From Cochliopodium minus (lineage: Eukaryota > Discosea > Himatismenida > Cochliopodiidae): 50,532 nt of DNA. Numbering within the stretch: position 1 is the first letter of the stretch; each line of letters begins with the position of its first letter. Both the position numbers and the translations under genes were made by a program. The notes beneath the pieces were generated by a model that was not told where the DNA came from, made no database searches, and saw only the letters and a list, made by a program, of their open reading frames with translations. Positions 1 to 10,990 of this stretch are shown here, in pieces. The stretch lies in the NCBI GenBank assembly GCA_024220525.1, contig JAMYWO010000149.1, forward strand, positions 57,578 through 108,109. Direction: 5' to 3'.

Positions 1-113
1 CTAATTTTTCAAATCATTCTTTCTGAAAATAAAAGTTATCAACTCGGGATTGACAATTACTTCTTTATTGGTTGTTTATCTCGAAAAGAAAAAAAAAAAA
101 TGAAATTTTTGAT

Positions 114-392
114 TTATTGTCTTAAAGATGAAGTATAACTATTCTCAGAAATACTCCACATTTTCTTTTCATACATGTCAATGAGATCGAATTGGCAAGG
201 ATACAATTTCAGTCTGACTTGTTTCTCATCTTTTAACCACAAATCCAAGATATCAGGAAACCCCATGTTCTTTATTAGCTTGATACTTTGGGAAAAAATG
301 GAAATTTGGAGAGAAACTTTGATTTGGAAGGGAGAATCTTTTGGAAAATAAGAAGGAAAGTGAGAATTGCTGATTTTAACAATTTGGATAAA
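114..392 (-). CDS. Probable last exon of an unidentified gene
   Basis: On the minus strand a frame is open from 392 down to a TAA at 114 (about 92 residues). The composition is protein-like, with mixed residues such as GFPDILDLWLKDEK and RLKLYPCQFDLIDMYEKKMW, unlike the A/T-only non-coding DNA around it. A stop lies just upstream (393-395). The segment could therefore be a terminal exon with its acceptor near an AG at about 375-395, or a short 50-residue ORF starting at the ATG at 264-266. I could not find an upstream exon with a convincing splice junction and I recognise no family. It is convergent with nothing and divergent from the carbonic anhydrase gene that starts at 666. A decayed gene fragment is the main alternative. 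Confidence 0.35.
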   Translation of the reverse strand, partial: FIQIVKISNSHFPSYFPKDSPFQIKVSLQISIFSQSIKLIKNMGFPDILDLWLKDEKQVRLKLYPCQFDLIDMYEKKMWSISENSYTSSLRQ

Positions 393-665
393 CTATTCCA
401 CACATTTGCAGATTAATCAGTATTGGGTATATTGATTGTCTCAAAAAGAAACTGCATCAAAAATTTTTAGTATTCTTTTTTGATTGTTTTAAATGGTAAT
501 TTATTTATACTTTAAATTAGATCTCACAAGACGTTCCATTTAAGGAATTAAAATTTTGCTTAAATTTATTCCAAATTAAAAATTTTAATTCACACCTTTG
601 AGATACCTATTTAATAATTAATTTAAATTAATTTAAATTAAAAAAAAAAGATCAAGAGATCCCTT

Positions 666-2285
666 ATGGAACCAAAATCCTTCAATTTGAAAGAAAGAAG
701 AAAAGAAGACCACAAAGATCTTACTTCCTCAATGAGTGGGAAAGAAGCATGGAACAAGTTGATTAAGGGGAACTTAAAATTTATTAATGGAGAGATACCA
801 AAATACATGCACAGAAACTCTAAAGGTTTCAATTTTTGTTTTATTATTAAATAAACTTTACTTTGTGTTTTGGAAGAAAATTTAAGAGACCACAGAAACA
901 AAATGATTCAAGGGCAAAACCCTTTTGCTACAATTATTACTTGTTCTGGTAAAAGGAACTTTTTAAATTTTTAATAAATTTACCAATTATAATTTGTTGA
1001 AAAAAATCAATAAAAAAATAGACTCTAGAACTTCCCCAGAGTTATTATTCAATAGAGGATTAGGTGAATTATTCATAATCAGGTTGGCAGGCAATGTGGT
1101 TGATGATCTAGCTCTGGGATCAATAGAATATGCTGTAATTTTTTAATATATTCGATTGAAATAGAAATTTTGATCTCTTTATCTATCTTCGACTTAGATA
1201 ATGATTTTGAAGACTCCTCTTCTTTTGATAATGGGGTAAAAAAAAAAATTTTTTTGACATCACATTGAAATAGTGATATCAATTACAACTAGGCATCAAA
1301 ACTGTGGGGCAGTTATTGCAACCAAATCATGTGAAGGAAAATTCGATAATTCTCCCATTCATTCAATTTTGAAGAAGATATGGCGCTCTTGCGAAAAAAG
1401 TCAAAATAAATCCAAAATTTTATATTATCCGAATCTCATTTTTATTTAGCCATGAACCATGATAATCAAAAACTAGATCTAGATTTTATGGTACAAAAAA
1501 ATGTGAAAAACACCCACCAAGAAATTATGGAAAGAAGCAAATGTAAAAAAATAATTTTTTCCTCCATTTTTATTTAATTTTTTTTTGAAAGATATTCGAG
1601 AAAAATTATTTGATGAAAGTTTAAAAGTGGTTTTGGCGGAGTATTATTTGGATAGTGGGAAAGTAGAGGAGATTAAGTATTGCCCTCTTGAAGATGATCC
1701 TAGAATTTGCTTCGAAGATATTGTCGTCTTAAAAAACGCCTTCACAGTTCACTACTTGGCTTCATCTGATAAAACGAACCTTGAAGAAGTTTATGTGAGT
1801 AAAATAATTATAAAATATGTTTATTTTAAAATATTTATATTTTTTTTCAAAGAAAACCTTACTTTGTCATCTGATGAACCAGAAGAGTTTTGCTTGAAGA
1901 ATTCTTTTGATGATAGTCATTTCTCTTGCGGAAACTTTGTTACTGAAGGTGATACTTTAAGTTTTCTCTCTAGTTCCTCTGAAGAAATTTCCCTCCTCTT
2001 TGAAAATGATTCTTTATTCCTTGATAAAAAAACAGACAATAAAGGTAAAATATTATTTATAAAAGTTTAAATTAAAGAAATTTTATTTTCTTAGAAAAAG
2101 ATTGGCAACTTAACTTATTCATCGACAAAGAAAATCCCAACTTCTATTTGACATCAAATTCTTTATTCTTTCTTAAGAATCTTCACACTGATACCTTTTT
2201 GGGATGTGACAATAATTGTTTCAAGGAGTACAAAGAGATTGAGAAACCTTGCTATTGGGTAATGGAAAGAACAAAGAGATTTTAA
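666..2285 (+). CDS. Beta-class carbonic anhydrase with a C-terminal extension
   Basis: Hydrates CO2 to bicarbonate with a zinc ion. Nine exons (666-825, 877-948, 1022-1134, 1198-1235, 1293-1399, 1450-1542, 1592-1798, 1853-2044, 2095-2285) give 390 residues in frame. Seen: the TCSDSRTSPE motif, with Cys76 and the Asp78-Arg80 dyad, then GELFIIRLAGNVVDD, SIEYA and IMGHQNCGAV with His129 and Cys132. Cys76, His129 and Cys132 are the three protein zinc ligands of the beta class. The closing strand VVLAEYYLDSGKVEE (about 205-219) is also typical. The roughly 170 residues after it are not part of the enzyme. They contain repeated short hydrophobic strands ending in FLGCDNN and may form a beta-trefoil/MIR-like domain (inference). 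No signal peptide is visible, so it is probably cytosolic. The small exons explain why no long ORF is seen over the catalytic part. Start at the ATG at 666, followed by the usual GNLKFINGE helix region. The 123-bp gap to the next gene shows no obvious signal. Confidence 0.88.
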
Positions 2286-2408
2286 AAAAAAATTAATCAC
2301 AAAGTAAAAAAATGATTGATTTCTTCTTGACTCATTTGAAAATAAACACGTGCATTTTTTTTATTTTCAAAAATAAAAATAAATTTCATGAAATAAAATA
2401 AAAAAATA

Positions 2409-5400
2409 ATGTTAAAGAGAGGAATATTATTGTTTGTCTTTTTCTTCATTTTTAAACTATCAATGTCATCTGCACTTAAAATTTCCAATGATAGAGATTT
2501 AGAACTTATCTCTCAAGTGAAATCAAAAAATAGAATATTGCCTCATCTTATTATTGGTAATTTAATTGTAAATTTTGAAGAATTTATTAATAATCAGTGA
2601 AAATTTTGTTTTTAGATAAACCAATTTACAAACCAGGAGATACTATACATTATAAGATTTTGAATATCGATCCATTCAAAAGAATCATCCACTTGAAACA
2701 TCATTCCTGCAGAATAAATCTCAAAGATAACAAAGGAAAAGTGATCTATACCATAGCATATCAAAACAAGCATGGAAAATATGAGTTGTCAAAAGAGATA
2801 AATGGAGGAGAATATTCATTGGAACTTATAAATCATGAGTATCTATATCAAACGCATACAAATTTCACGATACAATCCTTTTCCAATCCAAAGATATTGA
2901 TTGATCTCGAATTGAATGCAAATTCATACAGTGAGGGAGATGATGTGGAGATGATCTCAACAATAAAAAGAGCAGATGGGACAATTCCTGAAGAAGCAGA
3001 TTTGGAATACAGTGTATTAAAAGATGGAATTTCCATTAATAATCATAATCTCAAGTTAGAAAAGAAAGATGGAGGAATAAAGAGTTATAGATTCAAAGTA
3101 CCATTATTAACACCCAAAATCTCGTCCATTATAATTTCATTGAAAGTGATAGATCAAGGGGTGATCGAACAAAGAACAAAATCACTCCCACTTGTGCAAA
3201 AAGAAGAAGAAATAAATCTCAAGTTCTATCCTGAAGGAGGAAAACTTGTTTATGGAGTAGAAAACATTGTTTACTTTGAAGCATTGTCCAAAACAGGAGA
3301 TCCATTGGACATAAAGATGGAATTGTCGGATATGAATAATGAAATGAAAGTGTTGAAGACCTTTGAGAGTAAACATGAGGGAAGAGGATCTTTCTCATTC
3401 ATCCCAAATAAAGGCTCATCTTATTCTGTCAAAGTTGTAAAACCAAAAAACTCTCAAGTATTCTTTCTCCCCAAAATAGAAGAAAGTGGAATCGTTGCGA
3501 AATTGGAAAATACAGTGATTCCAACTGATTCTGTCTTTTCTTTCACCATCCAAAATTCGTCACCTCAACCAAAACTATTAAAGGTAGCAATTTATCAAAA
3601 AGAAAAGGAGATTTCGGGTAGATATATCAAGCTTTCCCCCTTTGAATCCAGATTTTACGAGATGTCGCTTTCTACTCATGCGGTTGGGGTTCTGAGGTTC
3701 ACAGTTTACGAGATCGTTCAAGAAAACAACATCAAAGCATTTCTTCCTCAATTTGAAAGATTATTGTTCAGAAAACCAAAGCATAATGTTCAACTATCAG
3801 TGAGTTGTAAGAGTGCAGACAACACAGAACAATTTGGAATCAATTCTTTAGTTCTTTGTACTGTTTCTTCAAAAGATGAAAACAACCATCCTATTTCTCT
3901 TTTCCTCACATTAGATGTCGTTGATGATTCTGTTTTGAGTTTGATTGAAAAAAGGAAGAGAAGATTGCAGCTCTCTGAAAAAGTTCTTCTTGGAGATGAG
4001 TTTGAACATGTTGAAGATGGAGGAGCATATTTGAGTCAAGACAATGATAGTTCTGATTCAAATTTGGATCTTTTGATGGGAGTACAAGGTACCTTCTTTT
4101 CTTTATTTTTTTAAAATAATAAATTTTATTCAATCATTTAAATGATTTTTTTAATTTTTTGTTTTTTTATTTTTTTATCAAATCATTTTATTTTTTATTT
4201 TTTTATTTTATTTTTTTATTTTTTTATTTTTTTTAAGCCAATCAATTCTTTTCTTTAAAACTAATCATCATTTTTATTTATTTCCGATTTTTAGGTTGGA
4301 GAAAATATTGTTACTCAAATGTATCTCAATTCATCAAAAATTATGGTTGGAAGGCTGAAAGGATGCTCGCTTATAATAACAAACAAGAAGAAAGAGATGA
4401 ATTGAGGAGACTTGAATTAGAAGAGGCAGAGATGAGAAGGGTAAGACTTGATGGGGCATCACGAGGAATAGAAAGTGAAGAATTTGGGGTCAAAAGGGAG
4501 ATCTACAAAAAAAGCGCAATTGTGAAAGAAGAAAAAGAAGGAATAACCAACCAAGTTGGCACTGTACAATCAAATATACATCATCGTACCAATTTTTTGG
4601 AAACGCTTTACACTAAACACGCTGTATTAACTAGTAAAGAAAGCGGGGAATTTAAATTCCATTTCACAACTTCTGATTCTGTCACTTCTTACAGGGTTTT
4701 GTTGGAGGGAATTCACATGGCTGGTTCTAATTTGGAGGGCAATGGTTACAACATGGCTTCTCATTTCTCTTACTTGTTCAGTTGCAGAAACAAATTCTTT
4801 GTTGAGCCCAAACTTCCGTCTTTCGCAATCGAAGGAGACACAATCACTCTTCCCATTTCATACGTTTACAACAATCAAGGTTAAAAAATTTTTTTAAAAT
4901 AAATTTGAAAATTAAACAAATAAATAAATTTAAAATTCACAAAAAATTTAATATTTTTTCAAAAAAAATAATTTTGAAACAATTTCAAATTAAAATTTAT
5001 TCAAAAAAAAAATTAAAAATTAAATAAATAAAATTTTTTTTTAAAAACTCTTCATCTTAACAAATATATTTTTACAGAGAAAATAAATGTTGAAACAAAA
5101 TTGGAAACTTCCAAAGAAATCTCAAAAACCATCACCCAAGAAATCCCTTCTTTCAACATGGATCTCGAACATTCCAGAACCAGAAAGATCATCCCTCTCA
5201 AAATCAACAGCGTTAATGAAAGAAAAGAATTGAACTCACAATCAGAGCACAAGGAAACTCAAATCAAAAAAATATCGGTGATTTGGTTACTCGAAAATTT
5301 GTTGCTACACCAAAAGGTATTCCTGTCAATTCTTTCTATTCTGGTGTTTTGACGCCCAACAAAGATTTTTCTTTCCAATTCGACATCCCTCAAGACTCTT

Positions 5401-8400
5401 TCGATATTTCCACCTCCAACTCCAAATTGTTTCCAAAACCTACCGCCACCCTTGTTTCTGCAATCGATAGTCTCATCCGAGAACCTCATGGTAAATTTCC
5501 AACTGTTTTGGTTCATTTTAAAGTTTTTATTTATTTTTCTTTTTATTTCATACTATATTGTGATTTGTTTTATTTACTCTTTTAATTTTTTTTGTGATTT
5601 TTTATTTGTTTTATTTGTTTGTTTTATTTTTTTTTTTGATATTTTAATGAATATATTCTTTTTTTGTTTATTAATAATTTGTTTGTTTTATTAATTCTTT
5701 TGATTTATTTTATTTTTCAAATTTTTCGAATTTTTTAAAAAAATTTTTTTTTGTAGGTTGTTTTGAACAAACATCTTCAACTTTGTTTCCAATGATAATG
5801 GCTCTCAGTTATATGAAAGTTAAAGGAATTAAAAACGATGTACTGTTTGAAAAAGCTCAAAAACATCTTGAAAGTGGTTACAATAAATTATCAAGTTTTG
5901 AAGTGAAAGAAACAGGTTATAAAATATAAAATATAAAATAAAAAATAATAAACAATAAATTATAAAATAAAAAATATTAAACAATAAAATTTATAATAAA
6001 ATAAATAAAATAAAAAAAATAAAAAAATAAAATTAATAAAAATAAAACATAAAAAATAAAAAATAAAAACAAATAATAAAAAATAAAAAAATTAAACAAA
6101 TAAAAAATTAAAAAATAATTAACTTTAATATAATTAATAAAATAAATTATCTAAAATTTCCTATAAGGTGGTTTTGAATGGTTTGGAAGAAATCCTGCTT
6201 CTGAAAGTTTGACAGCTTACGGGATTTTTGAACTGGAAGAGATGCAAAAAGTGTTTGACAAGGTGGACACCAAAATGTTGAACAGAGCCAAATATTTTTT
6301 GATGAAGAGAAAAAATGAAAATGGTTTTGATCAAGGAAAGGAAGCACTAGATAATTTCGGAAGAGCTCCAGAAAAATTGGCTGATGCGTAAAAAAAAAAT
6401 TTTTGTTTTTCATTTTTTTATTTTTATTTTTTGGTTTTTATTTTTTTTTTTTTTATTTTAAATAGGGTTTTTTCATAAATTTTTTATTTTTTAAATAGTT
6501 TTTTTAAAAAAATTTTTAATTTGGATAGACTTTAAATTTTTTTTTTACTTAATTGAAATTTAAATAGATATATCGTTTGGGCTTTATTAAAATCAGACCT
6601 TGATAACGGAAAGTTGTCTTCGCCAATCATTAACCTCAAAAACCAAGTGTTTAGTACTTCAAAATGGGAATGTAAATATTCTATCAATCACAATTATTTG
6701 ATTAATTTCTATTTTAATTTTATTTTTTATTAATATTTTTAATTTTATTTTTAATTTTTTTAATTTCTTTTTTAATTTCTTTTTTAAAACATTTTTTATT
6801 ATTTTTTATTTTTTATTGAATTTTATTTTTTAATTGTTTTTTTAAATTAGCTGATGCTTATTTCTTGGCTCTAATGAGTGATATTCTCTTTAGAGTTGGT
6901 GAAAAAGAGGATTCATTGAAAATAGCCAAAAAATTGGTTGACTTCCAAGAAAATGATGGGAAAGTTGGTACATTTTTTTTTAAATAATTATATTTTAACA
7001 TTTTTATTTTTTTAGATTTTATTTTTTAAAAAAAATTTTTGATTTTTATTTTTTTTCCATAAAATTTTTTTCATTAGATTTTTTTTCATTAGATTTTTTT
7101 GTTTTATTTACATTGTAAAATAATTATTTTTATTTTCTTTCAAATTTTTTTGATTTTGATTTTTTTATTTACTTAAGATAATTCCACAACCACAATAACA
7201 TGTTCAATGGGTGTTTCCAAATCTTTAGAAACAACAAGTCTTTCCATTCTGGCTTGGTTAAACTTCCCAAATGAATTTCAAACCCAAATTTATACTTCCA
7301 TTTCTTTTCTTTTGGAAAACTGCAATAATGGTAAAATATTCAAAATAAAATTCAAAATAAAATAAAATTTAAAACAAAAATTTGTGTTAACATTTATTCT
7401 ATTTTTAAAATATCAAAAATATTAAAAGAATAAATAAATAACATTTAAAAAAAAATAAAATATAAAATAAAATATAAAATAAAAATTTTTTCAAAAAATA
7501 AAAAATAAAACATATTTAAAATAAAATAATTAATAACAAAATGAAAAATAATAATTTTATATTAAAAAGGTAAATTCGGGTCTACACAGGGAACAATCCT
7601 CGCTCTGAAAGCACTCATAGAATATGATCTCAAATTTCCAAACAACGAAGGAAAAGCCACTTTCAAGTTGGTTGTCAATGAAGACGAATCAAATCCCATC
7701 TCTTTAGAACTAGATTCCAATTCTTACAATGCAATCGCTTTACCTGATTTTACTCATCTTCTCAAACCTGGAAGAGAAAATACTTTTCATCTTTCTATTG
7801 AAAGTGATAAAGATGTATCTTTTCCATTTACCATTGGTAATCATTTTATTTTTTAAATTTTTTTGATTTTTTTGATTTAATTAATTTCATTTTTTTATTT
7901 TAAAAATTAATTTTACATTTCATTTTTTTTTCAAATTAATTTTTCCCTTGTCAGAGGTGAGACACAGATCAGAAACTCCTTTGTCTCACAAAAACTCTCC
8001 TTTTGTTCTTGATGTGGATATCGTCAACCCCTTGGGAGACTCTTTCACTGAGGGATCTGCTTATCAATTAAAAGTGAATCTTCAAAACAAATGGCAAGAT
8101 CCTTTGGGTAAAAATAAAAATTAATTTAATAAAAATTAATTTATTAAAAATTAATTTAATAAAAAAAAGGGATGACAATCATCAGTGTTGGTATTCCGGG
8201 TGGTTTTGCAATCAGATTTGATAAATTGAAGGAATTAGTTTCTTCCAGACAGATTGCTCACTTTGAAACCAAAGAAAACAATTTGATCATCTACCTCGAT
8301 TACATGAAACCTTCTCAAAAAACATCCCTCCTTTTTGATTTGGATGCTTTTTGCCCTGGAAGATACAGATCTTTGCCTTCTTATGCTTATCTTTATTATG

Positions 8401-8462
8401 GTGATGAATACAAGACCTATCTTAGTTCTGTATTGATCGCAAACATTTCACCTATTCAATAA
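2409..8462 (+). CDS. Secreted alpha-2-macroglobulin-like thioester protein (one apparent frameshift)
   Basis: A broad-range protease trap or complement-like opsonin. Twelve exons: 2409-2556, 2616-4088, 4295-4879, 5078-5490, 5757-5915, 6168-6387, 6568-6671, 6851-6967, 7178-7330, 7570-7836, 7955-8107, 8170-8462. They total 4085 nt, one short of 1362 codons. Seen: an N-terminal hydrophobic signal peptide; DKPIYKPGD (about residue 50), the hallmark of the MG2 domain; FYPEGGKLVYG (about 253), as in bacterial-type macroglobulins; a charged KEER-rich stretch (about 565-630) where a bait region would sit; GCFEQTSS (about 874), the intact Cys-Gln thioester site; helical thioester-domain repeats with FGSTQGT; and a C-terminal receptor-binding-like domain ending at 8462. 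Exon 4 starts in one frame and ends in another: the ELTIRAQG strand needs a shift near 5215-5232, see findings. All introns are phase 1 or 2 and A/T-only. Family assignment is firm; the protease target is unknown. Confidence 0.88.
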
Positions 8463-8541
8463 AACGATAGATAAACTTAAAAAACTGTTCAATAAAACGA
8501 TAAAATTAAAAAAAAATAGGAACAAAAAAAATTTATTATTT

Positions 8542-9462
8542 TCAATTTTTCAAAAGCTTTTTTAAGTTTTCATTGTAAAGAGTAAACTTTGGGTGAGAAC
8601 TCCCGAACTGTTTCTTGACTATTTCAACAGATCGAGAAGCGTAAGTGGTGGCCTCCTTCTTGGAGGAAATTTTGGAGAGATTGTACAAAACGTCCGCTAA
8701 CTCGGCGTGATCTTTACCGAGACATTCCTCGATGATCTCTGCGGATTGCTCGTAGACAACCCTTGCGTTGTTCAGATTTTTTTTTGCAACATGGATATCT
8801 GCAACACGATTCAAGTAAAGACCTTTTAAAAAGAAAAATTAAAAATTAAAAATTAAAAATAAAAAAATAAATCAAAATAAAAATAAATAAAAATAAATAA
8901 AAATAAAAAATAAAAAATAAAAAATAAAGAAAAAAAAAATATCAAAAAACAAGAAAAATAAAAAATAAAAAGAAAAAATAAATTTACCAATTTTATTATT
9001 TTCTTCAAGATTTAAATTACTCAAATCATTCTCAGAAGACTGATTCTGCAAACATCTCTCTACATGCTGCTCAACCTCACCCACATTTTTAAAAGACTTG
9101 TTGCACACAGGACACAACACAATTTGGGATTTATTAACATGAGACGAGTTTTCCTCCTTGTTGTTCAAAGCAACTCCGAAAATATTTCCGTCGTTAGTCC
9201 ACATCGGATCTTGAAATTTGTACTGTTTGAACTTGAAATGATTTTCGAGATTTAATTTGGTTTTTTTGTTTTCATCTTCTGTTATTTTTAAGATGGATAG
9301 ACATCCTTCCCCTGCGAATGCATTTGCTAATACTTTGTCTTTGTGGATGTATAATCTTCCGTATCTGAGCCCTTCGATCTGTATCGAATCTAATCTCTTC
9401 CATTTCTCTGAGGAGATATCCCACAGGCTTATTTCTCCGTCGTAGAAAGAGCTTATCGCCAT
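8542..9462 (-). CDS. Small WD40-like / C2HC zinc finger / TPR protein
   Basis: Two exons (9462-8988 and 8822-8542) encode 251 residues in frame. Residues 1-110 look like about two WD40 blades (DGEISLWDISSEKWKRL, then GRLYIHKDKVLANAF), far short of a full propeller. Residues 117-137 are a C2HC finger, CPVCNKSFKNVGEVEQHVERC shape, with Cys117, Cys120, His133 and Cys137, resembling ubiquitin-binding UBZ/Rad18-type fingers. Exon 2 holds TPR-like helices of the kinesin-light-chain type (NNARVVYEQSAEIIEECLG, then HAELADVLYNLSKI). The combination suggests a scaffold or ubiquitin-linked adaptor, but no enzyme domain is present and the function is inferred only from domain type. It is convergent with the macroglobulin gene, whose stop lies 79 bp away. 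No upstream exon was found in 9463-9530, so the start at 9462 is taken as real although the propeller is incomplete. Confidence 0.7.
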
Positions 9463-9527
9463 GTTTTTCTAATTATATTATTAAAATTATAAAAAAATTA
9501 ATATAAAGGAAATCTAGAATTGAATAA

Positions 9528-9922
9528 TTATAAATTAGAATGATAATTGATTGAATGATATTTTAAGTATTCTTCTTTACTCAATTGAATTTTACATTTT
9601 TGCAATGAGATATTGATATCAACATTGATGAATTGTGCAATTTGAACATCTCTTGATTTTTTATGCTATAATCATCGTTGAATGATGTGATTGAACAAAA
9701 TCCTCCTTGTGTGGTGATTAATTTATCTTCAAATAAAAATCCTATAAACCATAAAGTATTTTTGATTAAAAATTTAATTTTGGATTCTATTATTTTACCT
9801 CCATTTGGTTTTGGTACTCCAATTCCAAATGTTTTCAAATATTGGAGTGTTTTTTTCATTTTTTTTTTTATTTTTTTATATAATCGATGAGTTTTGAGAT
9901 TATAATTATTCAGATCATTCAT
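9528..9922 (-). CDS. Hypothetical protein, probably one base missing
   Basis: A minus-strand frame runs from the ATG at 9922 (MNDLNNYNLKTHR...) and stops at 9581. About 27 codons before that stop a second frame becomes the better one: from about 9660 it reads SRDVQIAQFINVDINI and continues with KIQLSKEEYLKYHS to a TAA at 9528. Joining the two requires one extra base in the T6 run at 9657-9662 (A6 on the coding strand). The corrected length is then 132 codons. I recognise no domain. The protein is basic at its N terminus and has no signal peptide. It is divergent from the gene at 10334, with 411 bp between them. Alternatives are a 113-residue protein ending at 9581, or a decaying gene. Confidence 0.45.
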
Positions 9923-10333
9923 CCTTTATTCTGATTGAAAAATAATAGATTTGACAATAATACAAACAACCTCTTTTTATATTTAGCACAAAACCATTTT
10001 TTTTTATTTTTTTTCCAAATTATAGAATTTTTGAAAAATTGGAAAATGGAATTTTGATCTCAAAATTTACAATTTCTTTTTTTAAAAAGAGGAATAGATA
10101 AGAGTAAAATTGTTCAATATATTATAACAATATCCATTAAAGAAATTTGTGAATTGTATTTTGAAATCATTTTGAGTAAATCAAGATATTATGAATAAAA
10201 CAATCAACCTTTTTTATGATTAGGATGACAATCAAGAGGATATTTTGGTTTTTAAAAAGAAAAAAAATTATAAAAAATTAATTTCAGTTTGAAAATTAAA
10301 AACTAAACTCTATAAACTTGTACTTTAAGATAT
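9923..10333. other. Divergent intergenic region
   Basis: 411 bp of A/T-rich DNA between the divergent genes starting at 9922 (-) and 10334 (+). It is presumably the shared promoter region. I see no ORF, repeat or recognisable regulatory motif. Confidence 0.5.
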
Positions 10334-10782
10334 ATGGAAGAAGATATTCTATTTTCAAGTTATATATATTTTGAAGATGAAAATGATTCAACAGATTTCC
10401 TTGAGACAATAAATCTGCTCAACGATAGCACATCGAAAATATTTCAGAGCAGTTTTTTGATACCAGGTTATTTGAATTCATTGCAAAGATTGGAATCAAT
10501 GATACCTAATCTATTAAGAAGTATTGATGAAGAACATAAAGATATAATCAAGGATAATGAAAAGTCCGAAGAGATCATTTATAAATGTGCAAATGTAATA
10601 CGCAGTATGATGGATAAAAAAGATAATTTCAGTAGAGATGAGATATCCAAAATATCATTCCATATAAAGAATTTATATCTGGTATTTAAAAAAAATAAAA
10701 AAATATTTTTTATACTTTACATATTTCTATTCTTAAATAAAAAATATGCAAGAAATAGGATCATTATAAAATCTTATTCTAA
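10334..10782 (+). CDS. Small helical hypothetical protein
   Basis: Exon 1 (10334-10681) and a 24-nt exon 2 (10759-10782) give 123 residues in frame, the last codons reading DHYKILF. Without splicing the frame runs on through A/T-only DNA to 10786, which looks like intron. The protein is acidic and helical, with heptad-like stretches around YLNSLQRLESMIPNLLRS and SDEISKISFHIKNLYL types of sequence. No signal peptide, membrane segment or known motif is visible. It lies 208 bp upstream of another helical gene on the same strand. The two could in principle be exons of one gene, but the in-frame stop and the ATG at 10991 favour two genes. Confidence 0.5.
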
Positions 10783-10990
10783 TTAAAGATAAATATTTGT
10801 TTAATTTCATTCAAAGATTTAATTAAAGATCGGATATATTAAATCTTAATACATTAAAAATAAAAAGAACAAATATTCCATCTTTAAATAAACTAATTTT
10901 AATCGTTTCAAAATTTTTTTAAAATTGAATTTTCAATCATATTCCTCTGTGTTTAAAAAAAAATAATCCTCCTTTATTTTAAAGCATATA

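Noticed and set aside
5452-5694. 80-residue hydrophobic ORF looking like a small membrane protein
   Set aside because: It is the T-rich intron between the MG and thioester exons of the macroglobulin.
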